From Collinsella sp. MSK.8.10 (lineage in GTDB: Bacteria > Actinomycetota > Coriobacteriia > Coriobacteriales > Coriobacteriaceae), in assembly GCF_019041915.1 (NCBI RefSeq), contig NZ_JAHPYF010000001.1, positions 1 through 64,000 of the forward strand: 64,000 nt of DNA, written 5' to 3'. A program made the position numbers and the translations under genes. Below, in pieces: positions 5,726 through 15,062 of the stretch (position 1 is the first letter of the stretch; each line of letters starts with the position of its first letter). Below the pieces are notes generated by a model. It did not search any database, was not told the DNA's origin, and worked only from the letters and a program-made list of their open reading frames with translations.

Positions 5726-8086
5726 CTACACACGGCGCTTGAGCTGAGCTCCGCCTTCGCCGGGCATAAGACGGCGAGCGTCGTAGACCGAATCGACACT
5801 GCTGATGGAAGCCAGCAGCGGATCCAGACCACTCGCGTCCGAGATCTCGACCATAAAGCGCAGGGTTGCAATACCCTCGCGGTTGGTCGACGTGGCGGCA
5901 GAAAGGATATTGCCGCCCGCATCGCCAATGGCAATGGTGACATCCTTGAGCAGGCCCATACGGTCCAAGCACTCGACCACGATCTCGACCTGGAAGAGGG
6001 TGTCGGCAGCGCCGTCCCACTCCACATCGATCATGCGCTCGGGATGTTCCATAAGACCCTTGACGTTGGGGCAGTTGGCGCGATGTACCGAAACGCCACG
6101 ACCGCGCGTGATGAAGCCGACGATGTCGTCGCCCGTCACGGGGTTGCAGCAATGAGCCAGACGGACCAGCAGGCCGCTGTTGCTCTCGCCCTTGACGATA
6201 ATGCCGTTACTTGCGCTCTTGCCGCGCTTTTGCGGCTTGCGGTTGGAGCCGCGAGCAGGCTGTTTCACGACCTCGGCGATAGCCTCGGCCTTGGTGAGCT
6301 GTTCCTCGGGCTTGGGGTCCAAGATTTGCTCGACCTTATTGCCCACAGCGCGCGGGGCAACCTTGCCGGCGCCGACGGCGGCAAACAGGTCCTCGAGCTG
6401 CTTGAAGTTAAACTGCTCCGCTACGGCGTTGAGCGCACGCGTTGATCGCGGCGTAGAGATGCCATACCCGCGCTTGCGCAGGTCCTTGGCCAGTATATCG
6501 CGGCCGGCAGCAGCGTCATCGTCTTTGGTCGCGGCGGCGAAGTAACGGCGAATCTTTGATTTGGCCGAAGGTGTCTTGACGATCTTAAGCCAATCGCGCG
6601 ACGGCTTAGAGCTCTTGTTAGTCAGAATCTCGACACGGTCACCCGTCTTGATTTCGTGCGTGAGCGGCGCCACCGCACCGTTGATCTTGGCGCCGACGCA
6701 GTGGTTACCGACCTCGGTATGAACGGCGTAGGCAAAGTCGAGCGGTGTAGAGCCGGCACGAAGCGCCATGACCTCGCCTTTGGGCGTAAAGACAAAAATT
6801 TCCTGGTCGAACAAGTCGACCTTCAGTGAGTGCAGGTATTCCTTGGCATCGGTGATCTCGTCAGACGCCGCCCAGTCGAGTGAGTGCTTAAGCCAGTTGA
6901 TCTGGTCGTCCAGACGCTGCGCATCGTTGGTCTTAGAGGCAGACGATCCGCCCGACTTCTTGTACAGCCAGTGGGCGGCGATGCCGTACTCTGCCTGCTC
7001 GTGCATCTCATAGGTTCGAATCTGAATCTCAAGCGGGCGGGCCGTGGGGCCGATAACCGTCGTATGGAGTGACTGGTAGTTATTGACCTTGGGCATGGCG
7101 ATATAGTCTTTAAAGCGACCGGGCATGGGATGCCACAAGGTATGCACGGCACCAAGCGTGGAATAGCAATCGCGCACCGAATGAGTGATGACGCGCAGCG
7201 CCACCAGGTCGTAAATCTCGGAGAACTCCTTGCCCTTGCGCTTCATCTTTTGATAGATGGACCAATAGTGCTTGGAACGACCGTTGATCTGAAAGCCCTC
7301 AAGACCAATGCGATTGAGCTCATCGGTGAGCGTCTTGATGGTCTCGGCAAGATAGCGCTCGCGAACCTCGCGCGATTCGGCTACCATGCGCGCGATGCGC
7401 TGGTAGGCATCGGGCTCCAAGTAGAAGAAGGACAGGTCCTCGAGCTCCCACTTGATTGAGCTCATGCCCAGGCGGTCGGCCAGAGGCGCGTATACGTCCA
7501 TGGTCTCGCGCGCCTTAAACAGACGGCGGTCCTCGCGCAGGGCGGCAAGCGTGCGCATGTTATGCAGGCGGTCGGCGAGCTTGACGATGATGACGCGAAT
7601 GTCCTTGGACATGGCGAGGAACATCTTGCGCAGCGTGAGGGCCTGCTTCTCGTCCATGCTGTCGACTTCGATGTTGGTGAGCTTGGTCACGCCATCGACG
7701 AGCTCGGCCACCGTATCACCAAACAGACCCGAAACATCGGTAAGCGAGGTCTCGGTATCCTCGACGGTATCGTGCAGCAGCGCGGCGCACACCACATCGC
7801 AGTCCATCTTAAGATCGGCCAAAATGATGGCAACCTCGACGGGATGGTTAATGTACATCTCGCCCGAGCGCCGCTTTTGGTTGCAGTGCTTCTCGGCAGC
7901 AAAGCAGTAGGCCTGCTCCACCTTGGAGAAGTCATCCTCATTCATATATTTGAGGCACAGGCGCTCCAGCTTGTCGTAGCTGTCCGCCATAATCTCGGGC
8001 GGCAGCTCATCAGCATGCTTATAGTGCTCCATCTCCGAGAACGGCTGGAGGGTGGAATCATGGGCGGTACGGGCTGCGGCATCCAT
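5726..8086 (-). CDS. relA: Bifunctional (p)ppGpp synthetase/hydrolase RelA/SpoT (Rel)
   Basis: The long RSH enzyme (786 residues) that makes and degrades the stringent-response alarmone (p)ppGpp. The N-terminal HD hydrolase domain carries LLHDTVEDT (HD at 105-106). The synthetase domain has GRSKHYWSIYQKMKRKG, RFKDYIAMPK (about 324) and NYQSLHTTV. A TGS domain (about 420-480), an RIS/zinc-finger-type region with HCCNPV, and a C-terminal ACT domain follow. The RFKD motif is that of bifunctional enzymes, and the HD site is intact, so both activities are expected. It starts 15 nt after recJ with a good purine-rich site, so recJ-relA is an operon. Confidence 0.96.
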   Translation of the reverse strand: MDAAARTAHDSTLQPFSEMEHYKHADELPPEIMADSYDKLERLCLKYMNEDDFSKVEQAYCFAAEKHCNQKRRSGEMYINHPVEVAIILADLKMDCDVVCAALLHDTVEDTETSLTDVSGLFGDTVAELVDGVTKLTNIEVDSMDEKQALTLRKMFLAMSKDIRVIIVKLADRLHNMRTLAALREDRRLFKARETMDVYAPLADRLGMSSIKWELEDLSFFYLEPDAYQRIARMVAESREVRERYLAETIKTLTDELNRIGLEGFQINGRSKHYWSIYQKMKRKGKEFSEIYDLVALRVITHSVRDCYSTLGAVHTLWHPMPGRFKDYIAMPKVNNYQSLHTTVIGPTARPLEIQIRTYEMHEQAEYGIAAHWLYKKSGGSSASKTNDAQRLDDQINWLKHSLDWAASDEITDAKEYLHSLKVDLFDQEIFVFTPKGEVMALRAGSTPLDFAYAVHTEVGNHCVGAKINGAVAPLTHEIKTGDRVEILTNKSSKPSRDWLKIVKTPSAKSKIRRYFAAATKDDDAAAGRDILAKDLRKRGYGISTPRSTRALNAVAEQFNFKQLEDLFAAVGAGKVAPRAVGNKVEQILDPKPEEQLTKAEAIAEVVKQPARGSNRKPQKRGKSASNGIIVKGESNSGLLVRLAHCCNPVTGDDIVGFITRGRGVSVHRANCPNVKGLMEHPERMIDVEWDGAADTLFQVEIVVECLDRMGLLKDVTIAIGDAGGNILSAATSTNREGIATLRFMVEISDASGLDPLLASISSVDSVYDARRLMPGEGGAQLKRRV

Positions 8087-8101
8087 CGAGGTCCCCTTCC
8101 C

Positions 8102-11100
8102 CTAGGCCCGCGGTACGATCGGGCGGTTAACTTTGGCTAGCATATCAGAAGCGCACGAATCGAGCGCCCAGCTCCGGAAAGCCGAGAACTCCATGCGCGA
8201 GCGCAAGCCCTCCAAATAGCGAATTGACCTGCTTAATTGCACGCGACCGGGATTTTCGGCCATCGCGATGCGACGCGTATCGTCAAACCCCGAAACGCGA
8301 CAGAAACCAAGCTCTTCGAAGATTCCCAGGCCGCTTTCCACCGAGCGCTCGTCGACCGGCGTGCGAGCATCGATGGCAAGACACATCTGAGCGATGTCGA
8401 TATCGCTCGCGCAGAATGAATCGTCCCCCGTCTTGCCGCGGTTGGAGCGCCACATGGTCTGCAGCGCTCGATAGAGCGTGACAAGCTCATCGCGCTCGGG
8501 CGCGTAACAATCGAGCAGGCGCTCGTTAATTCGGGCGTCGCGCGACGAATAGAGCAGGTGAATCACGGCGGGCTGGCCATCGCGGCCGGCACGGCCACTC
8601 ATCTGGTTAAACTCAATCGCACCAAACGGCATGTGGTAGAGCACGACATGGCGGATATCGGGCAGGTTGACGCCCTCACCAAAAGCCGAGGTTGAAACGA
8701 TGCAGCTGAGACTTCCGTCTCTAAAGGCTTCTTCAACACGGCGGCGATCGGAGCGCGCAAGCCCGGCGTTATAGAACGCGATATGGGTCGCACAGTCAGG
8801 CACGCGTTTGCGCAACGTCTTGGCAAGCGCCACGGACTGGTCGCGCGAGTTCACGTAAATGACGGTCTTCTCCCCCGTCGCCACGATCGACACCAGGCGA
8901 TTTTCGCGGCTCGCAAGGTCACGGTCGTCCTCGAGCTGCAGGTTCTCGCGAACGGTCTCGTCGACCACCGTCCTGGTAATCGGTAATACACGAGCAAGCT
9001 CCGCCACAACCGGAGCCGTCGCGGTAGCCGTTGCCGCCATGACAACGGGGTCGCCCAGGGCCTTGAGGATATCGGGCATGTCGAGATAGGCGCTGCGGTC
9101 GCCGCCCTTGGCAAGACCGGCATGATGCGCCTCATCGATAACGACAAAACCGATGCGCCCCGAACGCGCAAAGCGATCGCGGTGAATGGACAGAAACTCG
9201 GGCGTCGTGAGCACGATGCCGGTGCGGCCCGAAGCCAAGCCGGCAAACACGTCATCGCGCGCCGCTTCCACGGTCTCGCCGGTCAGCACGCCTACGCCAA
9301 TGCCGAGCGCGGCCATCGTCGAGGAAAGGTGATAGGCCTGGTCGGCAACGAGCGCGCGCAGCGGATAGACAAAGATACTCGCACGCCCGCGAAGAACCGC
9401 CTCGCGCGCGGCATGCACATGGAAGATAAGAGACTTGCCGCGCCCCGTTCCCATAACGGCCAGAACACTTTGGTGATCGGCCAGGGCATCGAGCGCCTCG
9501 ACCTGCGCGCGGTGCGGCTGGTTCGATCCGATAAAGCTGTGAATGAGCGAGCGCGTGAGCTCGGTATAGGAAAGCTGGGCAAGCGTCTCGCGTTTACGCG
9601 ACTCCAGGCGCAGTCCAGAATCCGCCGGTTGTACGCCGCGGCGAAGCTCACATGCCGGGTCGTCAACGCTGGGTGCCGTGGTATCGCGGACCAAGACATC
9701 TTTGATCATGAGCTTGGGCTTCACACGTCCCTGCCAATGCTCGGCAACGGCCTCGAATACCAAGTCGACGGCGCTGTCGCAATTGATAAGCCTATCGATC
9801 TGCGGTACGCGGAACATAATGGCAGGCACACTCGCGGCTCCATCCGTCGCCACGAAGCGCATATGCTCGCCGGTCTTACCCACCACGGCACGATCACACA
9901 TCGTCACGCCCTCGGCAGCCAGCAGCGGCACCTTATTACCCTGGCCAAACGGCTCAAGGCGGGAAATCTGCTCGATGGTCTCGATATTCAATTCGGAAAG
10001 GTCGACCGTGGCGGCAACCTCATCGGTGTCCTCAAAGTCCTCGGCGGGAAGCTCGGACAGCACAGCGGAAAGGCGACGACGGAACTCGTCGAGCTTGGAC
10101 GCCTCGATGGTCACGCCCACCGCACCGGCATGCCCGCCGCGGCGAATCAGCAGGTCGGAACAGCGCTCGACGGCTTCGAACAGGTTGACCTTGCCCACCG
10201 AGCGGCCCGAGCCACGTGCTATACCGTCCTCGATAGAGAAGAGCAACGCCGGCACGTGATATCGGTTGGTAAGGCGGCTCGCCACGATGCCTTTAACGCC
10301 CTCGTGCCAGCCCTCGCCACCCACGACGATTGCGCGACCGCCATCATAGGTCTCCTCGACCTTTGCCATGGCATCACGCGTGAGCTCCGCCTCAATCTCG
10401 CGACGCTGACGGTTGATCTCCTCGAGCTCGGCCGCCAGTGCACTTGCCTCGATAGGATCGCGGGCAAGCAGCAGGTCGAGCGCCAGCTTGGGATCGGCCA
10501 TGCGGCCGGCGGCGTTTAAGCGGGGAATGAGCGAGAACGATAGACCGTCCGCCGTAATGGTAGCCAGATCGGCCTTGGCGAGCGCTGCAAGCGCGATGTA
10601 ACCGGGACGAGCCGTCACGCGCATCTGCTGGATGCCCTCGGCGACCAGTGCGCGATTCTCGGGCGTGAGCGGCATCATGTCGGACACGGTGCCCAGTGCC
10701 GCGACCTCAATCAGCGAACGCCAATACGACGGCTTGCCCAGACGCTCGCCCAAAACCTGCACCAGCTTGAGCGCCACACCGGCACCGGCAAGTTCACGCG
10801 AGGGGCCCTTATCCTCGAGTTTAGGGTCGGTCAGGGGCACGCCCTGCGGCACCTGATCGGAGGGCTCGTGATGGTCCGTGACCACCAAATCGATCCCCAG
10901 GCTCTCCAGATAGGAAACCTCTTCTTTGGCGGCAATGCCGTTATCGACGGTCACGATCAGCTGGGGACGAGCGAGCTCGTTAACGCGGTCGAGCGCCGCG
11001 CGCGAAAGACCGTAGCCCTCGTCAAAGCGATGTGGAATAAACGGCGTAACATCGGCGCCAAACGTGCGCAGTGCCTCGGTCAACAGACAGGTCGATGTAA

Positions 11101-11389
11101 TACCGTCGACGTCGAAATCACCAAAGACGGCGATGCGTTCGCGGTTGCGAATAGCACGCTCGACGCGGTCGGCAACGACCGACATGCCCGGGATAATGAG
11201 TGGATCGGCCCAATCACGGTCGAGCGAAGGCGTCAAAAATAGCTGGCCTTCCTCGATGGATGTAATGCCGTGCGCAACCATAATGCGCGCCACCAGCCCG
11301 GGTATGCCCAGACCAGCCGAAAGCTCCTTTTCGAGCTCGGGATTTTGCTGAGCGACCGCCCAGCGATGCGTCGTCTTAAGCGATGACAT
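8102..11389 (-). CDS. recJ: RecJ single-strand exonuclease fused to a DEAD/DEAH-type helicase
   Basis: A two-part protein of 1095 residues. The first ~575 residues are RecJ, a 5'-3' single-strand DNA exonuclease of the DHH family: FGDFDVDG (about 90-97), VTVDNG, VVTDHHEPS, RLNAAGRM and the DHHA1 segment RRGGHAGAVGVTIE. Residues from about 610 are a superfamily 2 helicase: Walker A MGTGRGKS (about 645), VVIDEAHHAG (about 751), MAATATATAP, and QMSGRAGRDG (about 930). Ordinary RecJ is about 570-700 residues. The open frame starts at a GTG at 11434, but the ATG at 11389 begins the conserved region and follows a GGGTGG run. It leads the recJ-relA operon. Partner in recombination repair is inferred. 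Confidence 0.93.
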   Translation of the reverse strand: MSSLKTTHRWAVAQQNPELEKELSAGLGIPGLVARIMVAHGITSIEEGQLFLTPSLDRDWADPLIIPGMSVVADRVERAIRNRERIAVFGDFDVDGITSTCLLTEALRTFGADVTPFIPHRFDEGYGLSRAALDRVNELARPQLIVTVDNGIAAKEEVSYLESLGIDLVVTDHHEPSDQVPQGVPLTDPKLEDKGPSRELAGAGVALKLVQVLGERLGKPSYWRSLIEVAALGTVSDMMPLTPENRALVAEGIQQMRVTARPGYIALAALAKADLATITADGLSFSLIPRLNAAGRMADPKLALDLLLARDPIEASALAAELEEINRQRREIEAELTRDAMAKVEETYDGGRAIVVGGEGWHEGVKGIVASRLTNRYHVPALLFSIEDGIARGSGRSVGKVNLFEAVERCSDLLIRRGGHAGAVGVTIEASKLDEFRRRLSAVLSELPAEDFEDTDEVAATVDLSELNIETIEQISRLEPFGQGNKVPLLAAEGVTMCDRAVVGKTGEHMRFVATDGAASVPAIMFRVPQIDRLINCDSAVDLVFEAVAEHWQGRVKPKLMIKDVLVRDTTAPSVDDPACELRRGVQPADSGLRLESRKRETLAQLSYTELTRSLIHSFIGSNQPHRAQVEALDALADHQSVLAVMGTGRGKSLIFHVHAAREAVLRGRASIFVYPLRALVADQAYHLSSTMAALGIGVGVLTGETVEAARDDVFAGLASGRTGIVLTTPEFLSIHRDRFARSGRIGFVVIDEAHHAGLAKGGDRSAYLDMPDILKALGDPVVMAATATATAPVVAELARVLPITRTVVDETVRENLQLEDDRDLASRENRLVSIVATGEKTVIYVNSRDQSVALAKTLRKRVPDCATHIAFYNAGLARSDRRRVEEAFRDGSLSCIVSTSAFGEGVNLPDIRHVVLYHMPFGAIEFNQMSGRAGRDGQPAVIHLLYSSRDARINERLLDCYAPERDELVTLYRALQTMWRSNRGKTGDDSFCASDIDIAQMCLAIDARTPVDERSVESGLGIFEELGFCRVSGFDDTRRIAMAENPGRVQLSRSIRYLEGLRSRMEFSAFRSWALDSCASDMLAKVNRPIVPRA

Positions 11390-11665
11390 AGGCGCCCACC
11401 CCCGATAGGGGCAGGTCGCCGCAATACCTCTCACGGTTCATAGCGATGAGTCCTCTGTGTATGCCCGCTTCGGCAGGCAGATCTGTTGAACGGATTTATT
11501 ATACCGTGCGGCGCGGACGCAAATCGCCGCAGCACGCCGCGGTTTCGGTAAACGATGCCGGTAATACCCTCGAAATAATCGAGCGTTTCTGACGCACGGA
11601 CACATGTGAGCGTCTAGCATATCCAGTCAAAACGGATTCACGAGCAAAGGGAGTCACAAGAGCAT
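11390..11665. other. Divergent intergenic region (recJ / BASS transporter)
   Basis: No gene is seen. A consensus TATAAT on the minus strand at 11498-11503 is the best -10 for the recJ-relA operon, although no good -35 stands 17 nt upstream. The plus-strand end carries GGGAG, the ribosome site of the transporter. Confidence 0.45.
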
Positions 11666-12664
11666 ATGAAACAATGGGTTGGACTGGGCAAGTTTCTCGC
11701 GGGGCACATGCAAATCATCGTTCCGATTTGCGTGGCGCTCGGCGTGCTCTTTCCTCAACAGATCGGCGTTCTCAAGCCCATCGTTCCCACCTTGTTTGCC
11801 TTTATGACGTTCCAAGGTGCGCTCAGCAACACCTTTCACCAGGTAGCCGAGGTGTTCCACCGTCCGCTGCACCTGATTGTGGCATTGTTGGTCTCGGCGG
11901 CGCTTATTCCCATCGCGGCCTATGCCATGGGATCGTTGTTCTTTGGTTCCAACCCCAACCTTGTCTGCGGCATCGTGCTCGAATACAGTGTGCCCGTGGC
12001 AGTCACCGCTTTTATGTGGATCAGCATGTTCGGCGGCAACGGCCCGCTCGCGCTCACCATCATCCTGACGTCCTCGGTTATATCGCCCGTAACGATTCCG
12101 CTCACGCTCAAGCTCCTGTTGGGCGCCACCGTCGCAATCGATGTTCCGAGCATGATGCAGAACATGGCCTTTATGATTGCCATCCCCGCCGTGCTCGGCA
12201 TCGTGATCAACGAGCTCACGCACGGCTGGGGACACGAGAAACTCTCCCCCGCGCTCTCGCCCGCCTGCAAGTTCATGATGATGGGCGTTATTGCCTCCAA
12301 CTCCACCGCCATGAGCGAGTACGTGCTACACATGAACGCGGTGCGCCTGGAAGTCGCCCTCTTTATTCTGGCGTTCGCCATCAGCGGTTTTGTCGTGGGC
12401 ATTCTGGTCGCCCGCGCGTTGCACCTGCCGTATAGCGAGACGACCACCATGTGCTTTACCTGCGGCATGCGCAATATCTCTTCGGGCGCCGTCATCGCCA
12501 CGCAATACTTTCCGGGCGAAGTTGTGTTTCCCGTCATGTGTGGAACGTTGTTTCAGCAGGTGCTCGCCTCGCTTATCGGACATCTCTTTGAACGTCTGAC
12601 CGGCGAGGAGCGCGCCGCCCAGCGCAAGCGGGTCGAGGCCGGCCGCGATGCAATGGCGCGCTAA
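11666..12664 (+). CDS. Bile acid:sodium symporter (BASS) family transporter
   Basis: A membrane protein of 332 residues with about ten hydrophobic segments, beginning near residue 11 and ending near 305, with a charged C-terminal tail. The overall pattern and length match the BASS superfamily, whose members move bile acids, pantothenate, pyruvate or other organic anions with sodium. The substrate cannot be read from the sequence. In a gut bacterium bile acids are possible, but many BASS proteins have other substrates. GGGAG precedes the ATG. It is monocistronic and converges on the DUF4931 gene, with an inverted repeat (12682-12707) at the junction. Confidence 0.75.
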   Translation: MKQWVGLGKFLAGHMQIIVPICVALGVLFPQQIGVLKPIVPTLFAFMTFQGALSNTFHQVAEVFHRPLHLIVALLVSAALIPIAAYAMGSLFFGSNPNLVCGIVLEYSVPVAVTAFMWISMFGGNGPLALTIILTSSVISPVTIPLTLKLLLGATVAIDVPSMMQNMAFMIAIPAVLGIVINELTHGWGHEKLSPALSPACKFMMMGVIASNSTAMSEYVLHMNAVRLEVALFILAFAISGFVVGILVARALHLPYSETTTMCFTCGMRNISSGAVIATQYFPGEVVFPVMCGTLFQQVLASLIGHLFERLTGEERAAQRKRVEAGRDAMAR

Positions 12665-12691
12665 ACCGTCCGCAGTGTGCGGGCGCTCACT

Positions 12692-13492
12692 TTACGATGT
12701 GAGCGCCTCCAGATGTGCGCGGAGTCGCTCCGCATCGACATCGAGCGTGGTCTCAGCATTGACCTGAGCCAGCCGATACCCGACAAAGTAGGGTGAAACC
12801 ACCCAACGTGGAAGCGCCTTGGCAATGGTCCGGCCGCTCATGTGATAGAAGAACAGGTTGTACGACTCTGCACGACCGCCATGGTGCTCGTGCAAGATAT
12901 AGCGCAGAGCTAACTGGATTGCGTCGGCGAAGAGATCCGCCTCGGCTTGGTCTCTCGTGTCATCGCTGGCGGCGATTCCCTGCGGGGCTGAAACGTTGAT
13001 CTCAAAGAACCCCATGATCGGTTCGGTTGAGATGTTGACCGCGATTCTCCCCTGTCGCCAGACATTGATGCCTTCGAAATTGGCAGAAGTCAGCGAAGCA
13101 TAGCCGTCTTCCTGCTCCAAACCCACAATCTGCATGTGCGGATGGACGAGGCTGCCGCCCGAAAGCGGGCCTTTGTTCTTGTACATGAGCACACTGCAGT
13201 ACTGTTGGGAATCGATCATCTGCTGCCAACAGCCCAGGGCAAACCGCATCACATGATGCAGCTCATCCGGTTCATAGGTCACCAGGTCGGCGTCGTGATT
13301 GGCAGACTCGATCAATACGGTCTGACGTGTGGCCCGCAATGTCTTGAACTTATTCTCGAGCCAGATGCAGTCACCATCGCGCTGGATGATGTTGGCAAGC
13401 CCCTCCGTGTCGCAAAAGGGGCACGCGGTGCCAGGGCGACGATTATCGTCGGGCTTACCGCTCGCCTGCTGAACGTCAAATACCAGCGCCAC
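12692..13492 (-). CDS. DUF4931 protein, GalT/HIT-like
   Basis: A 266-residue protein resembling the galactose-1-phosphate uridylyltransferase/HIT superfamily. CPFCDTEG near residue 25 is a probable zinc-binding pair, and GGSLVHPHMQIVG (about 113-125) is the histidine motif that in GalT carries the nucleotidyl group. The whole matches what I know as DUF4931. No enzyme activity has been assigned with confidence, so hydrolysis or transfer of a nucleotide-sugar phosphate is only an inference. It begins with GTG just 3 nt after the cutC stop and is co-transcribed with it. Confidence 0.75.
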   Translation of the reverse strand: MALVFDVQQASGKPDDNRRPGTACPFCDTEGLANIIQRDGDCIWLENKFKTLRATRQTVLIESANHDADLVTYEPDELHHVMRFALGCWQQMIDSQQYCSVLMYKNKGPLSGGSLVHPHMQIVGLEQEDGYASLTSANFEGINVWRQGRIAVNISTEPIMGFFEINVSAPQGIAASDDTRDQAEADLFADAIQLALRYILHEHHGGRAESYNLFFYHMSGRTIAKALPRWVVSPYFVGYRLAQVNAETTLDVDAERLRAHLEALTS

Positions 13493-13495
13493 GGG

Positions 13496-14173
13496 TTATA
13501 CCTCTAGCGGCACGATCTTGGTGCCATGGAGCTCGGAGACGCCTAGCGCCGCCGCGACCGCGTCGCGATTTGCCGTAGTGATGCCGCCGCCGGGAAGGAT
13601 GGTCAAACGATCGCCCGCATACTCGATTAAACGAGTCAGGTGATCGAAATTATCCTCGATCGACGTACCGGCAGCGCCGCCATGCGTGAGGATGCGCGTA
13701 ACGCCGCAGTCGGCAAGTGTATCAATCGCATCGAGCTGAGCCTCGGGCGAGAGCTGGTCAAATGCCATGTGGAAGGTGATGTCGATGGGCTCACGCTTAC
13801 ATTCCTCGGTCGCGCAGCCCGCAGCCATCACGAGGGCGCCAAGCGTAAGCTCGTCGAGCGCCCATCCGCCGGCAAAGGGCTTGCAGCAGCCAAAGACCAG
13901 GCCGTCAACGCCGGCGCTCACAGCAAGGCCCAGGTCCATCTCCATCATGCGCAGCTCGTCCTGGTTGTAATGAAAGTCGCCACCACGCGGACGGATCATG
14001 CACATCACTCGCGCGTCATGCTCGTGAGCGTAGCTGACTGTAGCGCTAATAACGCCGGCGGAAGGCGTGGTGCCACCGACGGCGAGGTTGTCACACAGCT
14101 CAATGCGCCCCGCACCGGCCTCGATAGCCGCCGGCACCCGCTCAAAGTTCTCGGCACAAAACTCGTACAGCAT
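13496..14173 (-). CDS. cutC: CutC family protein
   Basis: A TIM-barrel protein of 225 residues (usual length 200-250). Characteristic blocks are visible: the start LYEFCAENFE, AGAGRIELCDNLAVGGTTPS, MIRPRGGDFHY, a GLVFGCCKPFAG-type strand, TFHMAFDQ, RILTHGGA and ILPGGGI. CutC was named for copper homeostasis in E. coli, but that role is disputed and the biochemical activity is unclear. The longer frame begins at 14230; the ATG at 14173 with GGGGGT upstream fits the conserved N terminus better. First gene of a two-gene operon with the DUF4931 gene. Confidence 0.88.
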   Translation of the reverse strand: MLYEFCAENFERVPAAIEAGAGRIELCDNLAVGGTTPSAGVISATVSYAHEHDARVMCMIRPRGGDFHYNQDELRMMEMDLGLAVSAGVDGLVFGCCKPFAGGWALDELTLGALVMAAGCATEECKREPIDITFHMAFDQLSPEAQLDAIDTLADCGVTRILTHGGAAGTSIEDNFDHLTRLIEYAGDRLTILPGGGITTANRDAVAAALGVSELHGTKIVPLEV

Positions 14174-14231
14174 AGATAGACCCCCAAAGACAGCAGATGT
14201 TTTCCGACGGGCATTGTCACACATCCCCATG

Positions 14232-14300
14232 AAGTTGCGGTGGAATAGGGACTGTTTTGGCGTCTAGCGCCCCCATTTAGTCCCTATTTCACCGCAACTT
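14232..14300. repeat. 69-bp intergenic palindrome with 22-bp arms
   Basis: Left arm AAGTTGCGGTGGAATAGGGA plus CT (14232-14253) and right arm (14279-14300) are inverse copies with one mismatch in 22 bp. The centre holds a small GGCG/CGCC hairpin. It contains no gene and lies between cutC and the livF terminator. It looks like a short non-autonomous palindromic repeat. Confidence 0.8.
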
Positions 14301-14301
14301 A

Positions 14302-14338
14302 AAAGGGGGCGCTGACCGGGTTGGTCAGCGCCCCCTTT
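14302..14338 (-). terminator. Strong terminator of the liv operon
   Basis: A perfect 16-bp stem, GGGGGCGCTGACC with its complement and flanking A/T runs (14302-14317 and 14323-14338, loop GGGTT). On the minus strand it ends the livF transcript, 10 nt after the stop. Confidence 0.9.
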
Positions 14339-14348
14339 GTTGAATGGA

Positions 14349-15062
14349 TTAACCGCCCAGATAGGCCTTGCGGACGTTATCGTCGTGCAGCAGCTCTTGA
14401 CCGGTGCCGGTCATGGTGATCTTGCCGGTCTCGAGTACATAGCCGCGTGTAGCGATGGAAAGTGCCATCTGCGCGTTCTGCTCGACCAAAAGCACCGTGG
14501 TGCCGGCCTTGTGCAGGTCCTCGACGATCTGGAAGATCTGCTCAATCAGAATCGGCGCCAGACCCATGGAGGGCTCATCGAGCATGAGCAGCTTAGGGTT
14601 GCTCATAAGAGCGCGGCCCATAACGAGCATCTGCTGCTCGCCGCCCGAAAGGGTGCCGGCGACTTGGCGACGGCGCTCCTTAAGGCGCGGGAACTGCTCG
14701 TAGACGCGCTCGAGACCCGGAGCCACCGTTGACTTGGGCTGCGTATAGGCACCCATTTCCAGGTTCTCCTCGACCGTCATCTGCAAAAAGGCACGACGAC
14801 CCTCGGGAACCTGAGCCAGGCCCTTGCCCACCAGTTTATCGGCAGGCGTATGGGTAATGTCCTCGCCCATAAACTTGATGGAGCCGGTCTTGGAACGTAG
14901 CAGGCCCGAGACGGTTTTAAGCGTCGTGGACTTGCCGGCGCCGTTGGCACCGATCAGAGCCACGATCTCGCCCTCGTTGACGTTAAAGGAGATGTCCTTG
15001 ATGGCGTGGATAGCGCCGTACCAGACGTTGATGTTGTAGACGGAAAGCATCGACTCTGCCAT
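14349..15062 (-). CDS. livF: Branched-chain amino acid ABC transporter ATPase LivF
   Basis: One of the two cytoplasmic ATPases of a LIV-type (HAAT family) importer; 237 residues, normal for LivF. Walker A GANGAGKST (about 38-46), the signature LSGGEQQMLVMGRALM, Walker B LLMLDEPSMGLAP and the H-loop segment LVEQNAQ are all intact. The AYLGG end is typical of LivF. It follows livG with no gap (stop and start adjoin) and closes the livHMGF operon, just before a strong terminator. Confidence 0.95.
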   Translation of the reverse strand: MAESMLSVYNINVWYGAIHAIKDISFNVNEGEIVALIGANGAGKSTTLKTVSGLLRSKTGSIKFMGEDITHTPADKLVGKGLAQVPEGRRAFLQMTVEENLEMGAYTQPKSTVAPGLERVYEQFPRLKERRRQVAGTLSGGEQQMLVMGRALMSNPKLLMLDEPSMGLAPILIEQIFQIVEDLHKAGTTVLLVEQNAQMALSIATRGYVLETGKITMTGTGQELLHDDNVRKAYLGG

